Positions 50,309 to 59,356 of a stretch of 64,000 nucleotides of DNA are shown piece after piece. The notes under the pieces are model-generated. The model saw only the letters and a list, made by a program, of their open reading frames with translations. It was not told the DNA's origin and did no database searches. The translations under genes were made by a program, and so were the position numbers. Source of the DNA: Enterocloster aldenensis (GTDB lineage Bacteria > Bacillota > Clostridia > Lachnospirales > Lachnospiraceae). Location of the stretch: positions 79,048-143,047 of the forward strand of contig NZ_QVEX01000014.1 in NCBI RefSeq assembly GCF_003434055.1. The letters run 5' to 3'. Within the stretch, counting starts at the first letter, position 1, and every line of letters starts with the position of its first letter.

Positions 50309-51946
50309 TTAATCGTCAGCCTCTTCGCTCTCTGTAATGGTAAACGTAAATCTCTTACGGGCCATTTCATCGCTGTCAAGGTACTCATCATATGTGGTAA
50401 TCTTATCAATGAGCTTCCCGTTTATGATCTCCATGATACGGTTGGCAGTGGTCTGCACGATCTGGTGGTCACGCGAGGAGAAAATCAATACGCCGGAGAA
50501 CTTAATCATACCCCGGTTAAGGGCGTCAATGGATTCCATGTCCAAGTGGTCCGTGGGTTCGTCTAACATCAGCACATTGGCCCCGGAAATCATTAGTTTG
50601 GACAGCATGCAGCGCACCTTCTCACCGCCGGACAGCACCTTCACCTTCTTCACGCCGTCCTCGCCTGCAAACAGCATACGTCCCAGGAATCCGCGGACAT
50701 AGGTGGCATCCTTTTCAGGAGAATACTGGGTCAGCCATTCCGCAATGGTGTCGTCATTGGAAAACTCGGCGCTGTTGTCCTTGGGGAAATACGCCTGTGA
50801 CGTGGTCAGTCCCCACTTGTAGCTTCCTTCATCCGGCTCCATCTCACCTGACAGGATCTTGAACAGGACGGTCTTGGCCCTCTCATTGGGCCCTACCAGG
50901 GCCACCTTGTCCTCACGACCCAGGATAAAGGAGATATCGTCCAGTACCTTCTCGCCGTCAATGGTCTTGGAAAGGTGTTCCACGGTCAGGACCTCGTTGC
51001 CGATTTCACGGAAAGGGCGGAAATCAATGTAAGGATACTTACGGCTGGAGGGACGGATGTCATCCAGCTCAATCTTCTCAAGTGCGCGCTTACGGGAAGT
51101 TGCCTGCTTGGATTTGGAGGCATTGGCAGAGAAACGCTGGATGAATTCCTGCAGCTCCTTAATCTTCTCTTCCTTTTTGCGGTTGGCTTCCTTCATCTGC
51201 TTAACAATCAGCTGGCTGGACTCTACCCAGAAATCGTAGTTTCCCGCAAACAGCTGGATCTTGCCATAATCAATATCCGCAATCTGCGTGCAGACCTTGT
51301 TGAGGAAGTAACGGTCATGGGACACCACGATTACCGTATTCTCAAAATTAATCAGGAACTCTTCCAGCCATGCAATGGCATCCAGGTCCAGATGGTTGGT
51401 AGGCTCGTCCAAAAGCAGGATATCCGGATTGCCGAACAGGGCCTGGGCCAGCAGCACCTTTACCTTCTGGGCGCCCAGCAGGCTGCCCATCTGGGCATAG
51501 TGAAGGTCAGTCTCAATACCAAGGCCGTTTAACAGGCTTTCCGCATCTGACTCAGCCTCCCAGCCGTTCATGGTGGCGAATTCACCCTCCAATTCAGCTG
51601 CCTTGATGCCGTCCTCGTCCGTGAAATCCTCCTTCATATAGATGGCTTCTTTTTCCTTCATTATCTCATACAGTCTTTTATTGCCCATGATGACCGTATC
51701 AAGGACCGTATAACCATCATATTTAAAATGGTCCTGCTGGAGGAAGGAAAGTCTCTGTCCCGGTGTGATGATGACATCCCCGCTGGTAGGCTCCAGCTGG
51801 CCGGACAGGATCCTGAGGAATGTGGACTTTCCCGCTCCATTGGCGCCGATAAGCCCATAACAGTTGCCTTCCGTAAATTTAATGTTCACATCCTCAAACA
51901 ATGCCTTTTTGCCCACACGAAGGGATATGTTGCTTGCACTAATCAT
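50309..51946 (-). CDS. ABC-F ATPase, YbiT-like
   Basis: 545-residue soluble double-ABC protein of the ribosome-associated ABC-F group. First domain: Walker A GANGAGKST, signature region MGSLLGAQKVK, Walker B LLLLDEPTNHLD. The linker has ASKSKQATSRKRALEK. Second domain: Walker A variant GPNERAKTV, signature LSGGEKVR, Walker B MLDEPTDHLD. These variants occur in clostridial YbiT-type proteins and do not by themselves mean loss of function. AAAGGG lies upstream of the ATG at 51946. Monocistronic. Confidence 0.9.
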   Translation of the reverse strand: MISASNISLRVGKKALFEDVNIKFTEGNCYGLIGANGAGKSTFLRILSGQLEPTSGDVIITPGQRLSFLQQDHFKYDGYTVLDTVIMGNKRLYEIMKEKEAIYMKEDFTDEDGIKAAELEGEFATMNGWEAESDAESLLNGLGIETDLHYAQMGSLLGAQKVKVLLAQALFGNPDILLLDEPTNHLDLDAIAWLEEFLINFENTVIVVSHDRYFLNKVCTQIADIDYGKIQLFAGNYDFWVESSQLIVKQMKEANRKKEEKIKELQEFIQRFSANASKSKQATSRKRALEKIELDDIRPSSRKYPYIDFRPFREIGNEVLTVEHLSKTIDGEKVLDDISFILGREDKVALVGPNERAKTVLFKILSGEMEPDEGSYKWGLTTSQAYFPKDNSAEFSNDDTIAEWLTQYSPEKDATYVRGFLGRMLFAGEDGVKKVKVLSGGEKVRCMLSKLMISGANVLMLDEPTDHLDMESIDALNRGMIKFSGVLIFSSRDHQIVQTTANRIMEIINGKLIDKITTYDEYLDSDEMARKRFTFTITESEEADD

Positions 51947-52040
51947 GTTCGTACCCTTTCTTTTATCTGCTTTTATATTGCTATCCATCAAAAGAGGGGT
52001 CATATACGGCCCCTCTTCCACGCTGTTTACCCATTATCAG

Positions 52041-52069
52041 ATTGTACAAGGAAAATGCTTATTTTGCAA
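52041..52069 (-). promoter_or_regulatory. promoter of the YbiT-like gene
   Basis: Read leftward: TTGCAA (52064-52069), 17 bp, TACAAT (52041-52046), about 95 nt before the start codon. Confidence 0.8.
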
Positions 52070-52100
52070 GGGTTTTTCATAAAATCCCGGAGATTTGCCC

Positions 52101-52736
52101 TTACTTTGCAGACTTAATCTCCACCGGATAGTTCACACCCTGGGAATTTACATAGGTCACGCTCAGCTTATCCCCGCTGTCCCCGGCCAGGGCCCCGTCC
52201 TCAATGGGGCAGTTATCCTTTAAAAAGCTGAGTTCCTGTCCGTCGTCCGTCTCCATGGTAAAGCTGCTCATGGCATTGGCCGTGGTGGTTCCCTTCTCCG
52301 TAAGGATGCTCCACTCTTCCTGCTCCGGCAGCGCCACCACCAGGGTCACGTCCTTAAGGTCTCCCAAAGGCGCGCCGATGTAGGCAATGGCAACCTGCAC
52401 GTCCTCCGCGATTTCAACCTCCACATCCCGTATGTCAGCCGGACGGATATCATAATCCCTGCCATCGTCCGCCCGAAGGGTGAACACCTCCCCGTCGCCC
52501 GTAACCTTGGTCACGGTGCCCTGAAGCATATGGTACATCTCCTTGTACTGCGGCGCCTCGGCCGAGGTCTCCTCGGGCTGTGTCGCTGTGGGCTGCGGCT
52601 TTGTGGTTTCCTCCGTGGGCGCCTCAGTGGTGACTGTCTCCATGGTCTCCACCGCCGGCTTCCTGGTACACGCGGTCCCAAGGACAACGGCTGCCGCCAT
52701 GGCCGCGGCTGCTATGATGAATGAATGTTTCTTCAT
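52101..52736 (-). CDS. small lipoprotein, function unknown
   Basis: 211 residues. Signal peptide with lipobox VLGTAC, a Thr/Glu/Pro linker (about 27-60), then a compact domain of about 150 residues with a beta-rich start (LQGTVTKVTGDGEVFTLRADDGRDY) resembling an OB- or DUF-type fold. No catalytic motif is evident. GGAGGAG precedes the ATG. It is alone between a terminator-less gap and the promoter of the YbiT-like gene. Confidence 0.75.
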   Translation of the reverse strand: MKKHSFIIAAAAMAAAVVLGTACTRKPAVETMETVTTEAPTEETTKPQPTATQPEETSAEAPQYKEMYHMLQGTVTKVTGDGEVFTLRADDGRDYDIRPADIRDVEVEIAEDVQVAIAYIGAPLGDLKDVTLVVALPEQEEWSILTEKGTTTANAMSSFTMETDDGQELSFLKDNCPIEDGALAGDSGDKLSVTYVNSQGVNYPVEIKSAK

Positions 52737-52898
52737 GATATGTCTCCTCCTGTGCTGTATGATAAATGGTGTGGTCTTTATACACCTTACTGAAGCTTAA
52801 CACCTGGAGAAAAAAATATCAATGAAAATTCCCTTAAGCCTTTATTATTTTTCACCTACTTCTACCGGAACACGCCCAGGGCACAGGAGCGGATTCCA

Positions 52899-54338
52899 TC
52901 ATTCTTTCATGCAAAGGTGTACTGCTCCCAGCTTAAATGTCATGGGCAGGGCCAGGATGTTTGGCCGGTCCCCGGTATATTTCTTCATGGCATCCTTAAG
53001 CGCCTCTTCGAAGCTGGCCCTTGTCTTTAATCCCATCCCGCGGGCAATCCCCGGCTCCTGGGCCCCGACAATATAGATGGCAGCCGTGTTCATTTCCGCA
53101 ATATGGCCGCAGCTCATCATTGAGAATCCGTGAAACGGATGGAATGCGCCTGCAAACCGGTATCTGCGGATATATTCCTCATTTGTGGCAAAGTACTCGC
53201 CATAGCGGTTCATATCCGGCAGGATCTGATTATAGTCATGCTGGAACATATCATAAAGTTCCCTCAGGTAAGGCCACCGCTCATCATGGAAATATCCATT
53301 GCAGATGGAAGAGCAGATTATGACGCAGCGCTCGCTCATGACCCGCTTATGGCGGATGACCTGTGCTGAGAGGGCCTGCATCATCTGGATGGGATTCGTC
53401 CCCATGCCATTACCATAATGGAAATCCTGAGGCATGCCAAATACCATGATATCATATTTTTTGTCCGCCCAATGGACATAGGTCCGTTTGTCCGCGGTAA
53501 TCCAGGACAAGGCCTGCATTTCCTTGGCGTATCCGCTGTTAATCTCAATCTGACGGGAACAGGTGTCCAGAACCGCATCGCAGCAGAAAAATTTACTGCC
53601 CATGCATTCTTCCATGTACATGCCGATTTCATCAAATTTGGAGCGCATCAGGGAAGTCCCGCTGACCGGGACAAAGTCCTTTCTGTGCATGACCTCCGGC
53701 ACATGGTGGGTGGCTATGCTCCTCCAGTGCGTGATACCTGTGGCGCAATGTTTGTAAGCACCGGAATATCCTCCATACGGATTGCCCTGGGTATGTCCAA
53801 TCAGGATGGCGATATCTGAGTCGTGGACATACTTATTCATGATGACCCTGTCCCCCCGGGCCGTACATCCCAAATCCACCAGATGCTCATAATCTTCGCT
53901 GTCATGGCTGATTATCTGTCCGGATCCGTGAAACTCCCCGAACAGTTCCGGCCCCAGGATAGCCTTCATCTCTGAAACGTTTGTCCTGGGATGAAGGCCA
54001 TTGGAAAAAATCAGGAGGATATCCTTTTTCTCCACCCCGGCTGCATATAATTCCTCCAGTATCACCTTAATGGATACCTTTCTGTGGGAGGTGGGCTGTG
54101 TTCCGCCCTTTACAATATCCGGAATCACTATGGTAACCTTGCTGCCCTTATGGGCCAGCCTGCTAAGGGGTTCCATACCAATGGGATTCCTGACCGATTC
54201 CCTGGTTTTCTCCTCAACCAGGTCCTCCGGGATATACGGGGGGTCCGGCACTGTTTTTCCGGGAATGAACACATCTGTCAGTTCATCCGGAAGCTCTGCC
54301 CCCATAACGCCTGTCCCATATTCAAAATCTATTCTCAT
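52899..54338 (-). CDS. LarA-family nickel-pincer racemase/epimerase-like protein
   Basis: 479 residues of the LarA family, which inverts the alpha-carbon of 2-hydroxy acids using a covalently bound nickel-pincer (NPN) cofactor. Residues that fit the cofactor site are present: D74 (VIPD), H85 (SHRK), H116 (NGLHPRTNVSEM), H145, H182 (GHTQG), K196 (AYKH, expected NPN-linkage Lys) and H211/H212. Family members include lactate and malate racemases and a gluconate C2-epimerase. It ends the eleven-gene operon with transketolase and dehydrogenases. The cofactor genes larB, larC, larE are not in this window. Confidence 0.85.
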   Translation of the reverse strand: MRIDFEYGTGVMGAELPDELTDVFIPGKTVPDPPYIPEDLVEEKTRESVRNPIGMEPLSRLAHKGSKVTIVIPDIVKGGTQPTSHRKVSIKVILEELYAAGVEKKDILLIFSNGLHPRTNVSEMKAILGPELFGEFHGSGQIISHDSEDYEHLVDLGCTARGDRVIMNKYVHDSDIAILIGHTQGNPYGGYSGAYKHCATGITHWRSIATHHVPEVMHRKDFVPVSGTSLMRSKFDEIGMYMEECMGSKFFCCDAVLDTCSRQIEINSGYAKEMQALSWITADKRTYVHWADKKYDIMVFGMPQDFHYGNGMGTNPIQMMQALSAQVIRHKRVMSERCVIICSSICNGYFHDERWPYLRELYDMFQHDYNQILPDMNRYGEYFATNEEYIRRYRFAGAFHPFHGFSMMSCGHIAEMNTAAIYIVGAQEPGIARGMGLKTRASFEEALKDAMKKYTGDRPNILALPMTFKLGAVHLCMKE

Positions 54339-54371
54339 CCATACCCTCCTCTTATTTCATAGAGACACGCC

Positions 54372-55394
54372 TTAATCAAATGTAAGAACCACCTTGCACA
54401 CATTTTGAGGCTGGGATTTTATGATTTCAAACCCCTTTTCAATATCCGTAAAATGGAATCTATGAGTAACCAGTCTGTCTGGTGTGAGTTTTCCCCTGTC
54501 AATGCCATCCACTACCGTGGAGAATAGGCGCGTACTTAATCTGGACCCATAGATGTCCAGTTCCTTTTTCGTCAGTTCGGACTGCGGTATCAGGCTTGGG
54601 CGGGAAACCAGGCCCACGGTCACAATCCTTGCCCCGTAGGCTGCCGCGGCTATGGCTTCCTCCATACTGCCCCCCACACATGCCGTATTAATTATGACAT
54701 CCGCCCCCTGTCCATGGGTAAAATCCATTACGGACCTTTGAAAATCTTTTTTTGACACATCCGCTGTCAACTCTGCCCCCATATCCAATGCCCGGGATAG
54801 ACGTTTTTCTATTACATCGGTTACCATGACTGCAGCGCCGCGCATCCTGGCCGCCTGCATTGCACAAAGCCCGATCGCGCCGGAACCAATGACCAAGACC
54901 TTGTCAAGGGGCCCTGTATTGGCCCTGTAATTGGTTTGGGCGCCTATGCTGAACGGTTCTGCCAGGGACAGCAGTTCATTGGGAATTGCCTGGTTCCTGT
55001 ACGCATAAACCTGTTTCCTGCTGACGCACACATACTCCGTAAACCCGCCGTTTCTGTGAACCCCCATGGTCCGCAGGGAATGGCATATATTTGGTCTGCC
55101 GCGCCTGCAGGACGGGCATCTGCCGCATGATGTCACCGGATCCACGCACACCTTATCTCCTGGTTTTAAATCAGTGACAGCACTTCCCGCCGCCTCAACA
55201 ATCCCCCCGAATTCATGGCCCAGGATCATGTCTGTTCCTGCAAAAGGATGGCTTCCCTCTGCTATTTCACTATCACAGGCGCAGATGGATGCGGCGGTAA
55301 TCCGAATCAATACATCATCCTCCTGTCTGATATCAGGCTTTGGAAGTTCCCTGATTTCCATTTTATGTTCTTTGGTTATGTATACTGCCTTCAA
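54372..55394 (-). CDS. zinc-dependent medium-chain dehydrogenase
   Basis: 340 residues. Catalytic zinc residues in ASICACDSE and GHEFGGIVEAAGSAV; structural zinc Cys in CVDPVTSCGRCPSCRRGRPNIC (pattern as in sorbitol/threonine dehydrogenases); Rossmann motif VIGSGAIGLCAM. Only distantly like the TRAP-3 dehydrogenase at 44707. It lies 11 nt after the SDR gene and 33 nt before the LarA-like gene, so it acts in the same pathway, probably oxidising a secondary alcohol of a sugar or hydroxy acid. Confidence 0.9.
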   Translation of the reverse strand: MKAVYITKEHKMEIRELPKPDIRQEDDVLIRITAASICACDSEIAEGSHPFAGTDMILGHEFGGIVEAAGSAVTDLKPGDKVCVDPVTSCGRCPSCRRGRPNICHSLRTMGVHRNGGFTEYVCVSRKQVYAYRNQAIPNELLSLAEPFSIGAQTNYRANTGPLDKVLVIGSGAIGLCAMQAARMRGAAVMVTDVIEKRLSRALDMGAELTADVSKKDFQRSVMDFTHGQGADVIINTACVGGSMEEAIAAAAYGARIVTVGLVSRPSLIPQSELTKKELDIYGSRLSTRLFSTVVDGIDRGKLTPDRLVTHRFHFTDIEKGFEIIKSQPQNVCKVVLTFD

Positions 55395-55405
55395 CTTAAG
55401 TCCTC

Positions 55406-56176
55406 CTATCTGGCCAAAAAGCCTCCATCCACATTAATGCAAAGTCCCGTGACATAATCTGATGCCCGGGAAGCAAGGAAAACCGCAGCGCCCTGCAGGT
55501 CCTCAGGCTCCCCCCAATGGCCTGCCGGAATCCTGAGGTTAATACTGGTCAGGAATTCCTCGCCCAAGACCTTCATCTTTTCCGGTGAATTCAGGTCTGT
55601 CTTAAAATATCCCGGGGCAATGGCATTCACACAGATTCCATGGGATGCCAGTTCGTTGGAAAAGGATCTGGTCTGAAGTAAAACAGAACCTTTGGAGGCC
55701 GCATAAGAAGCATTGTTAAATGCGCCCACAAAGGCCAGAAGCGAGGCAATATTGATGATTTTCCCGTATTTCTGGGGTTTCATCACGGCTGCCGCCATCT
55801 GAGTCAGAAGAAATGGGGCCTTGGAATTAACCTTAAAAACAAAATCCCATTCATCCGCAGTACATTCAGCAAGGCTTTTCCTCAGGTTCACTCCGGCATT
55901 ATTGACCAGGATATGGAGCCTTCCCCCCAGCAGCTCCAATGCCCTGTCAAACCCTCTTTTTAAGTCCTCTTCATCTGAGAGGTCGCAGACCACTCCATGT
56001 ATGGGGGCGTCCTGTCCCGCCATGTCTTCTGCAATCCTGTCTATCTCCTTATTCAAATCCAAAACCACTATCTCACAGCCGTACCTGTTAAGGCCCTGGG
56101 CCATGGCCTTTCCAAGCCCCTGGGCCGCCCCTGTGACGATTGCCTTTTTTCCTGTCAAATCAAATAAATCATCCAC
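55406..56176 (-). CDS. short-chain dehydrogenase/reductase
   Basis: 256 residues, classical SDR: cofactor motif TGAAQGLGKAMA, NNAGVN, IINIASLLA (catalytic Ser) and YAASKGSV (Tyr and Lys). D-gluconate or 2-deoxy-gluconate 5-dehydrogenases (KduD/IdnO-like) look like this. The frame is open further upstream, but AAGGAG lies 6 nt before the GTG at 56176, leaving 11 nt after the ABC ATPase gene, so a GTG start is preferred. Part of the eleven-gene operon. Confidence 0.88.
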   Translation of the reverse strand: MDDLFDLTGKKAIVTGAAQGLGKAMAQGLNRYGCEIVVLDLNKEIDRIAEDMAGQDAPIHGVVCDLSDEEDLKRGFDRALELLGGRLHILVNNAGVNLRKSLAECTADEWDFVFKVNSKAPFLLTQMAAAVMKPQKYGKIINIASLLAFVGAFNNASYAASKGSVLLQTRSFSNELASHGICVNAIAPGYFKTDLNSPEKMKVLGEEFLTSINLRIPAGHWGEPEDLQGAAVFLASRASDYVTGLCINVDGGFLAR

Positions 56177-56187
56177 GTTCTGCTCCT

Positions 56188-56934
56188 TTACCACCAACGG
56201 ATCTGGTCTGTCACGTACTTCCGTATTTTCATGAACCCATCATCTGCAATATTCCTGGGATATGGCAGGCTGACCGTCACTTCCTCCTTTACAGCTGCCG
56301 GCTTTTGGGAAAGAATCAGGACACGCTCCGCAAGATATACGGCTTCTTCAATGTTGTGTGTGATGAAGATTACGGTTGATTTCAGTTCCCGCCACAGCCG
56401 TATCACCTCATCCTCCAGATAGAACCTGCTTTTTATATCCATCTGTCCATAAGGTTCATCCATAAGCAGCAGGTCAGGCTGCATTGCAAAGGCCCTGCCA
56501 ATCACAATTTTCTGTTCAGCGCTGACAGATAACTCACAAGGATATTTCTTCCTCATATCCTCCATTCCCATCAGGTCCAGGACCTTTTCCACCTGTTCAT
56601 CGATGTATGCCTTGGGCGCTTTTTTCAGTTCCAATCCATAACGCATGTTCTGCTCCACCGTAAGCCATGGAAATGCCGACGGTTCCTGGAATACAAAGGA
56701 AAAATTATGTTTTTTAGGATCTGCCTCCTGGCCGTCAATCAGGATTTTCCCTGAAGTAGGTTTAATCAGACAGCATAACAGATTTAAAAATGTAGTCTTG
56801 CCGCAGCCCGTGGGTCCTACCACACAGACAAATTCCCCCTGCCTGATTGAAAAATTGCAGTTTTCCAGTACTTTTAAATCCCCAAAGCTCTTTGAAAGAT
56901 TCATTACCTGGACCTTATCTCTTACTTCTTCCAT
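56188..56934 (-). CDS. NitT/TauT-type ABC ATPase with altered signature
   Basis: 248 residues of the nitrate/sulfonate/taurine importer ATPase group. Walker A GPTGCGKTT and Walker B LLLMDEPYGQMD are intact, with Q-loop FVFQEP and switch THNIEE. The ABC signature LSGGQ/M is changed to LSVSAEQK, so the second composite ATP site may be weak. A normal ATPase is encoded just upstream, so the importer probably uses a heterodimer with one degenerate site. This is inference. Confidence 0.88.
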   Translation of the reverse strand: MEEVRDKVQVMNLSKSFGDLKVLENCNFSIRQGEFVCVVGPTGCGKTTFLNLLCCLIKPTSGKILIDGQEADPKKHNFSFVFQEPSAFPWLTVEQNMRYGLELKKAPKAYIDEQVEKVLDLMGMEDMRKKYPCELSVSAEQKIVIGRAFAMQPDLLLMDEPYGQMDIKSRFYLEDEVIRLWRELKSTVIFITHNIEEAVYLAERVLILSQKPAAVKEEVTVSLPYPRNIADDGFMKIRKYVTDQIRWW

Positions 56935-56952
56935 AAGCCCTCCATCCTGTCC

Positions 56953-57726
56953 CTAAAACGGCAGATCCGTATTGGCAGAAATCTCCTGCCGTATCCTCAT
57001 GAATTCCTTATCCAGATTGTCCCTGGGTCTTGGAAAATCGCTTAAGTCATATATTTTCTTGACTTTGGCCGGACACCTGCTGAGAAGGATCACACGCTCA
57101 CCCAGGTAACAGGCCTCCTCGATATTGTTTGTCACAAATATAATGGTCTTTTTTTCCTTTTCCCAGATTTCCAGGATTTTGTCTTCCATCATATAACGGG
57201 TCTGTGCGTCAAGGGCCCCGAACGGTTCGTCCATAATCAATACCTCCGGACCGGCACAATAGGCCCTTGCAATCCCAACCCTCTGCTTCATACCTCCGGA
57301 CAGCTGGCGGGGATAGCTCTTTTCAAATCCATCCAGCCCCACAAGGTCAATATAATGTCTGGCGTCTTTCTCTATCTGTTTAGCCGGGCGCCCTGCCAGT
57401 TCCGGGCCAAAGGATACATTTCCCATGACCGTCCTCCATGGAAGCAGCGCTGTTTTCTGAAATACCATGGATATCCTTGGGTCCACACCGTGAAGTTCCT
57501 TTCCCTCATATCGGATTTTGCCGGATGTGGGCGGGTATAGCCCTGCTATCATATTTAAGAGGACTGTCTTGCCAGCCTGTCCCGGGCCCAGTATGACCAA
57601 AAATTCATTTTCATAAATATCAAATGAGATACCATCTATAATCAAATTAGCCCTGGTTCTGGAAAACATGGTCTTATTAATGTCCTCCAGCCCCAGCTTT
57701 ACTCTTCTTTCCACGGGCACAACCAC
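56953..57726 (-). CDS. NitT/TauT-type ABC ATPase
   Basis: 257 residues. Walker A has the variant GPGQAGKTV (Gly-Lys-Thr kept), signature LSGGMKQR is standard, Walker B VLIMDEPFGALD and switch TNNIEE (Asn instead of the usual His). It complements the neighbour at 56188, which has a standard His switch but degenerate signature. Start is a GTG; 57726 overlaps the permease gene by 28 nt, and a GTG at 57720 with AAAGG 5 nt upstream is a good alternative. Confidence 0.88.
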   Translation of the reverse strand: MVVPVERRVKLGLEDINKTMFSRTRANLIIDGISFDIYENEFLVILGPGQAGKTVLLNMIAGLYPPTSGKIRYEGKELHGVDPRISMVFQKTALLPWRTVMGNVSFGPELAGRPAKQIEKDARHYIDLVGLDGFEKSYPRQLSGGMKQRVGIARAYCAGPEVLIMDEPFGALDAQTRYMMEDKILEIWEKEKKTIIFVTNNIEEACYLGERVILLSRCPAKVKKIYDLSDFPRPRDNLDKEFMRIRQEISANTDLPF

Positions 57727-58463
57727 CTTTCCACCCTGGTCAGCACTGCTGACAGCAATGCGCCGATTACCGCAATCACAATAATCCCAATGACAACCAG
57801 CGCAATGTCCGCGCTGTTGGAACCAAGATTAACAATATAGCCAAGACCTGTTTTAGCTGAAATCATTTCTGCTGCCAGCACCACTGTCCACGCTACCCCC
57901 ACCGCGGTTTTAAGGCCTGCGAATATGGCGGGAAGGGAGGAGGGAAGTACAACCTTTAAAAACATCTGTCGGCTGTTGGCCCCAAATATCTTTCCCACAT
58001 TGATGTTCAGTTCCGGAACCATGGAAACACCTGTATATGTGTTGACCACAATGGGCATCACCGCACCGATGAAAACAATCACTATCTTTGATGTCTCACC
58101 CACGCCCAGCCAGATTGTAATCAGAGGGATCCAGGCAATGGCGGGAATGGGGCGGATCATCTCAAATACGGGCTTGCATACAGCAGAAAACACCTTGTTC
58201 CATCCTAACATCAATCCGAACAGGACTCCGGCCAGGGTTGCAATCAGCCATCCCATAAAAACCCTGCGCAAGCTGTCTGCTATGTGGATGCCGATATGGG
58301 CGCCGCTGATTGGTTTATCCAAAAGCAGCAGGAAACGTTCCCATACGGCAAAGGGTGTTGGGATCATCCCATCCGGATTCATGGAAACCGCGCACCAGGC
58401 CAGAATTAAAAAGACAATTGATAGAACCGACAGCAGGTTCAGCCATATATTCTTATTTTTCAT
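57699..58463 (-). CDS. NitT/TauT-type ABC permease (second)
   Basis: 254 residues, six membrane segments, with the EAA loop FGANSRQMFLKVVLPSSLPAIFAGLK that contacts the ATPases. It overlaps the first permease by 4 nt and the ATPase by 28 nt. Together the two permeases can form a heterodimeric channel for an organic anion. Confidence 0.92.
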   Translation of the reverse strand: MKNKNIWLNLLSVLSIVFLILAWCAVSMNPDGMIPTPFAVWERFLLLLDKPISGAHIGIHIADSLRRVFMGWLIATLAGVLFGLMLGWNKVFSAVCKPVFEMIRPIPAIAWIPLITIWLGVGETSKIVIVFIGAVMPIVVNTYTGVSMVPELNINVGKIFGANSRQMFLKVVLPSSLPAIFAGLKTAVGVAWTVVLAAEMISAKTGLGYIVNLGSNSADIALVVIGIIVIAVIGALLSAVLTRVERWLCPWKEE

Positions 58464-59281
58464 GAGCCAAACCGTCCTTTCACAACATAGCTCTCCACTA
58501 TGCTTAACAGTGCATACAGGATGACTCCCACCACGCCTATGACAGCCATTCCCATGAGGATTATGTTGATTTTTCCATATTGACGTCCCATGAGGATCAT
58601 GTAGCCAAGACCTCTGTCAGATGCCAGCATTTCCGCTGCCACAAGGGTTGACCATGCATTGCCAAGTGAAACCTTATATCCCCCGAAGATCATTGGCAGT
58701 GAAGATGGAACCCCTACTTTCAGAAAGATGGTCCAGTTGCTGGCCCCGCAGGTTTTTGAAAAATTCACATATGTTTTATTAACCTGACGGATTCCAGTAT
58801 AAGAATTAATGACAATTGGGACAAACGCAGCAAAAAAGATAATAAAAGACTTAGCCAGATTGCCGATTCCAAGAACCAGGATAATCAGCGGTATCCAGGC
58901 AATGGCAGGTATGGGACGTATCAATTCAAAGACCGGGTTGACTAATTTCTGAATTGGTTTATACCATCCCATTAAAAGCCCCAAAGGAGTCCCTATCATG
59001 ATTGCCATCCCAAACCCGCTCAGGGATAACCTGAGGCTGGCAAACAGGTTCTGCATCAGCGTGGCCCCGTCCGGGCTTTTATCCCACAGCTTTTTGTAAC
59101 AGCCTGCCAGGATTTCGGATGGAGGGACCAGCTTTGACGGATTCACAAGGCCGGTTCTCACTGAAATTTCCCATATTGACAAAAATAATATGATTCCTGC
59201 TGCTGACAGGCCAATATACTTTAACTTTTCCCGTTTATACAGCGCTTCATAATCCGCTGCATTCTTAATCTCTCTTTTCAC
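58460..59281 (-). CDS. NitT/TauT-type ABC permease (first)
   Basis: 273 residues with six membrane segments and EAA loop CGASNWTIFLKVGVPSSLPMIFGGYK. It resembles the second permease but is no recent copy. It follows the binding-protein gene after a 75-nt spacer with a GC-rich hairpin. Confidence 0.92.
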   Translation of the reverse strand: MKREIKNAADYEALYKREKLKYIGLSAAGIILFLSIWEISVRTGLVNPSKLVPPSEILAGCYKKLWDKSPDGATLMQNLFASLRLSLSGFGMAIMIGTPLGLLMGWYKPIQKLVNPVFELIRPIPAIAWIPLIILVLGIGNLAKSFIIFFAAFVPIVINSYTGIRQVNKTYVNFSKTCGASNWTIFLKVGVPSSLPMIFGGYKVSLGNAWSTLVAAEMLASDRGLGYMILMGRQYGKINIILMGMAVIGVVGVILYALLSIVESYVVKGRFGS

Positions 59282-59304
59282 ATTAATCTCCTGCCTGACA
59301 AAGC

Positions 59305-59334
59305 GGAGGGGCCGTCTCCGGATGGCCCGCTCCG
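59305..59334 (-). terminator. intercistronic hairpin after the ABC binding-protein gene
   Basis: GGAGGGGCC (59305-59313) pairs with GGCCCGCTCC (59324-59333) with one bulge. It is the third case here of a hairpin between a binding-protein gene and its permeases, and again is expected to raise the binding protein over the rest. Confidence 0.55.
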
Positions 59335-59356
59335 GCTTTTTGTTACATGATTCCTG

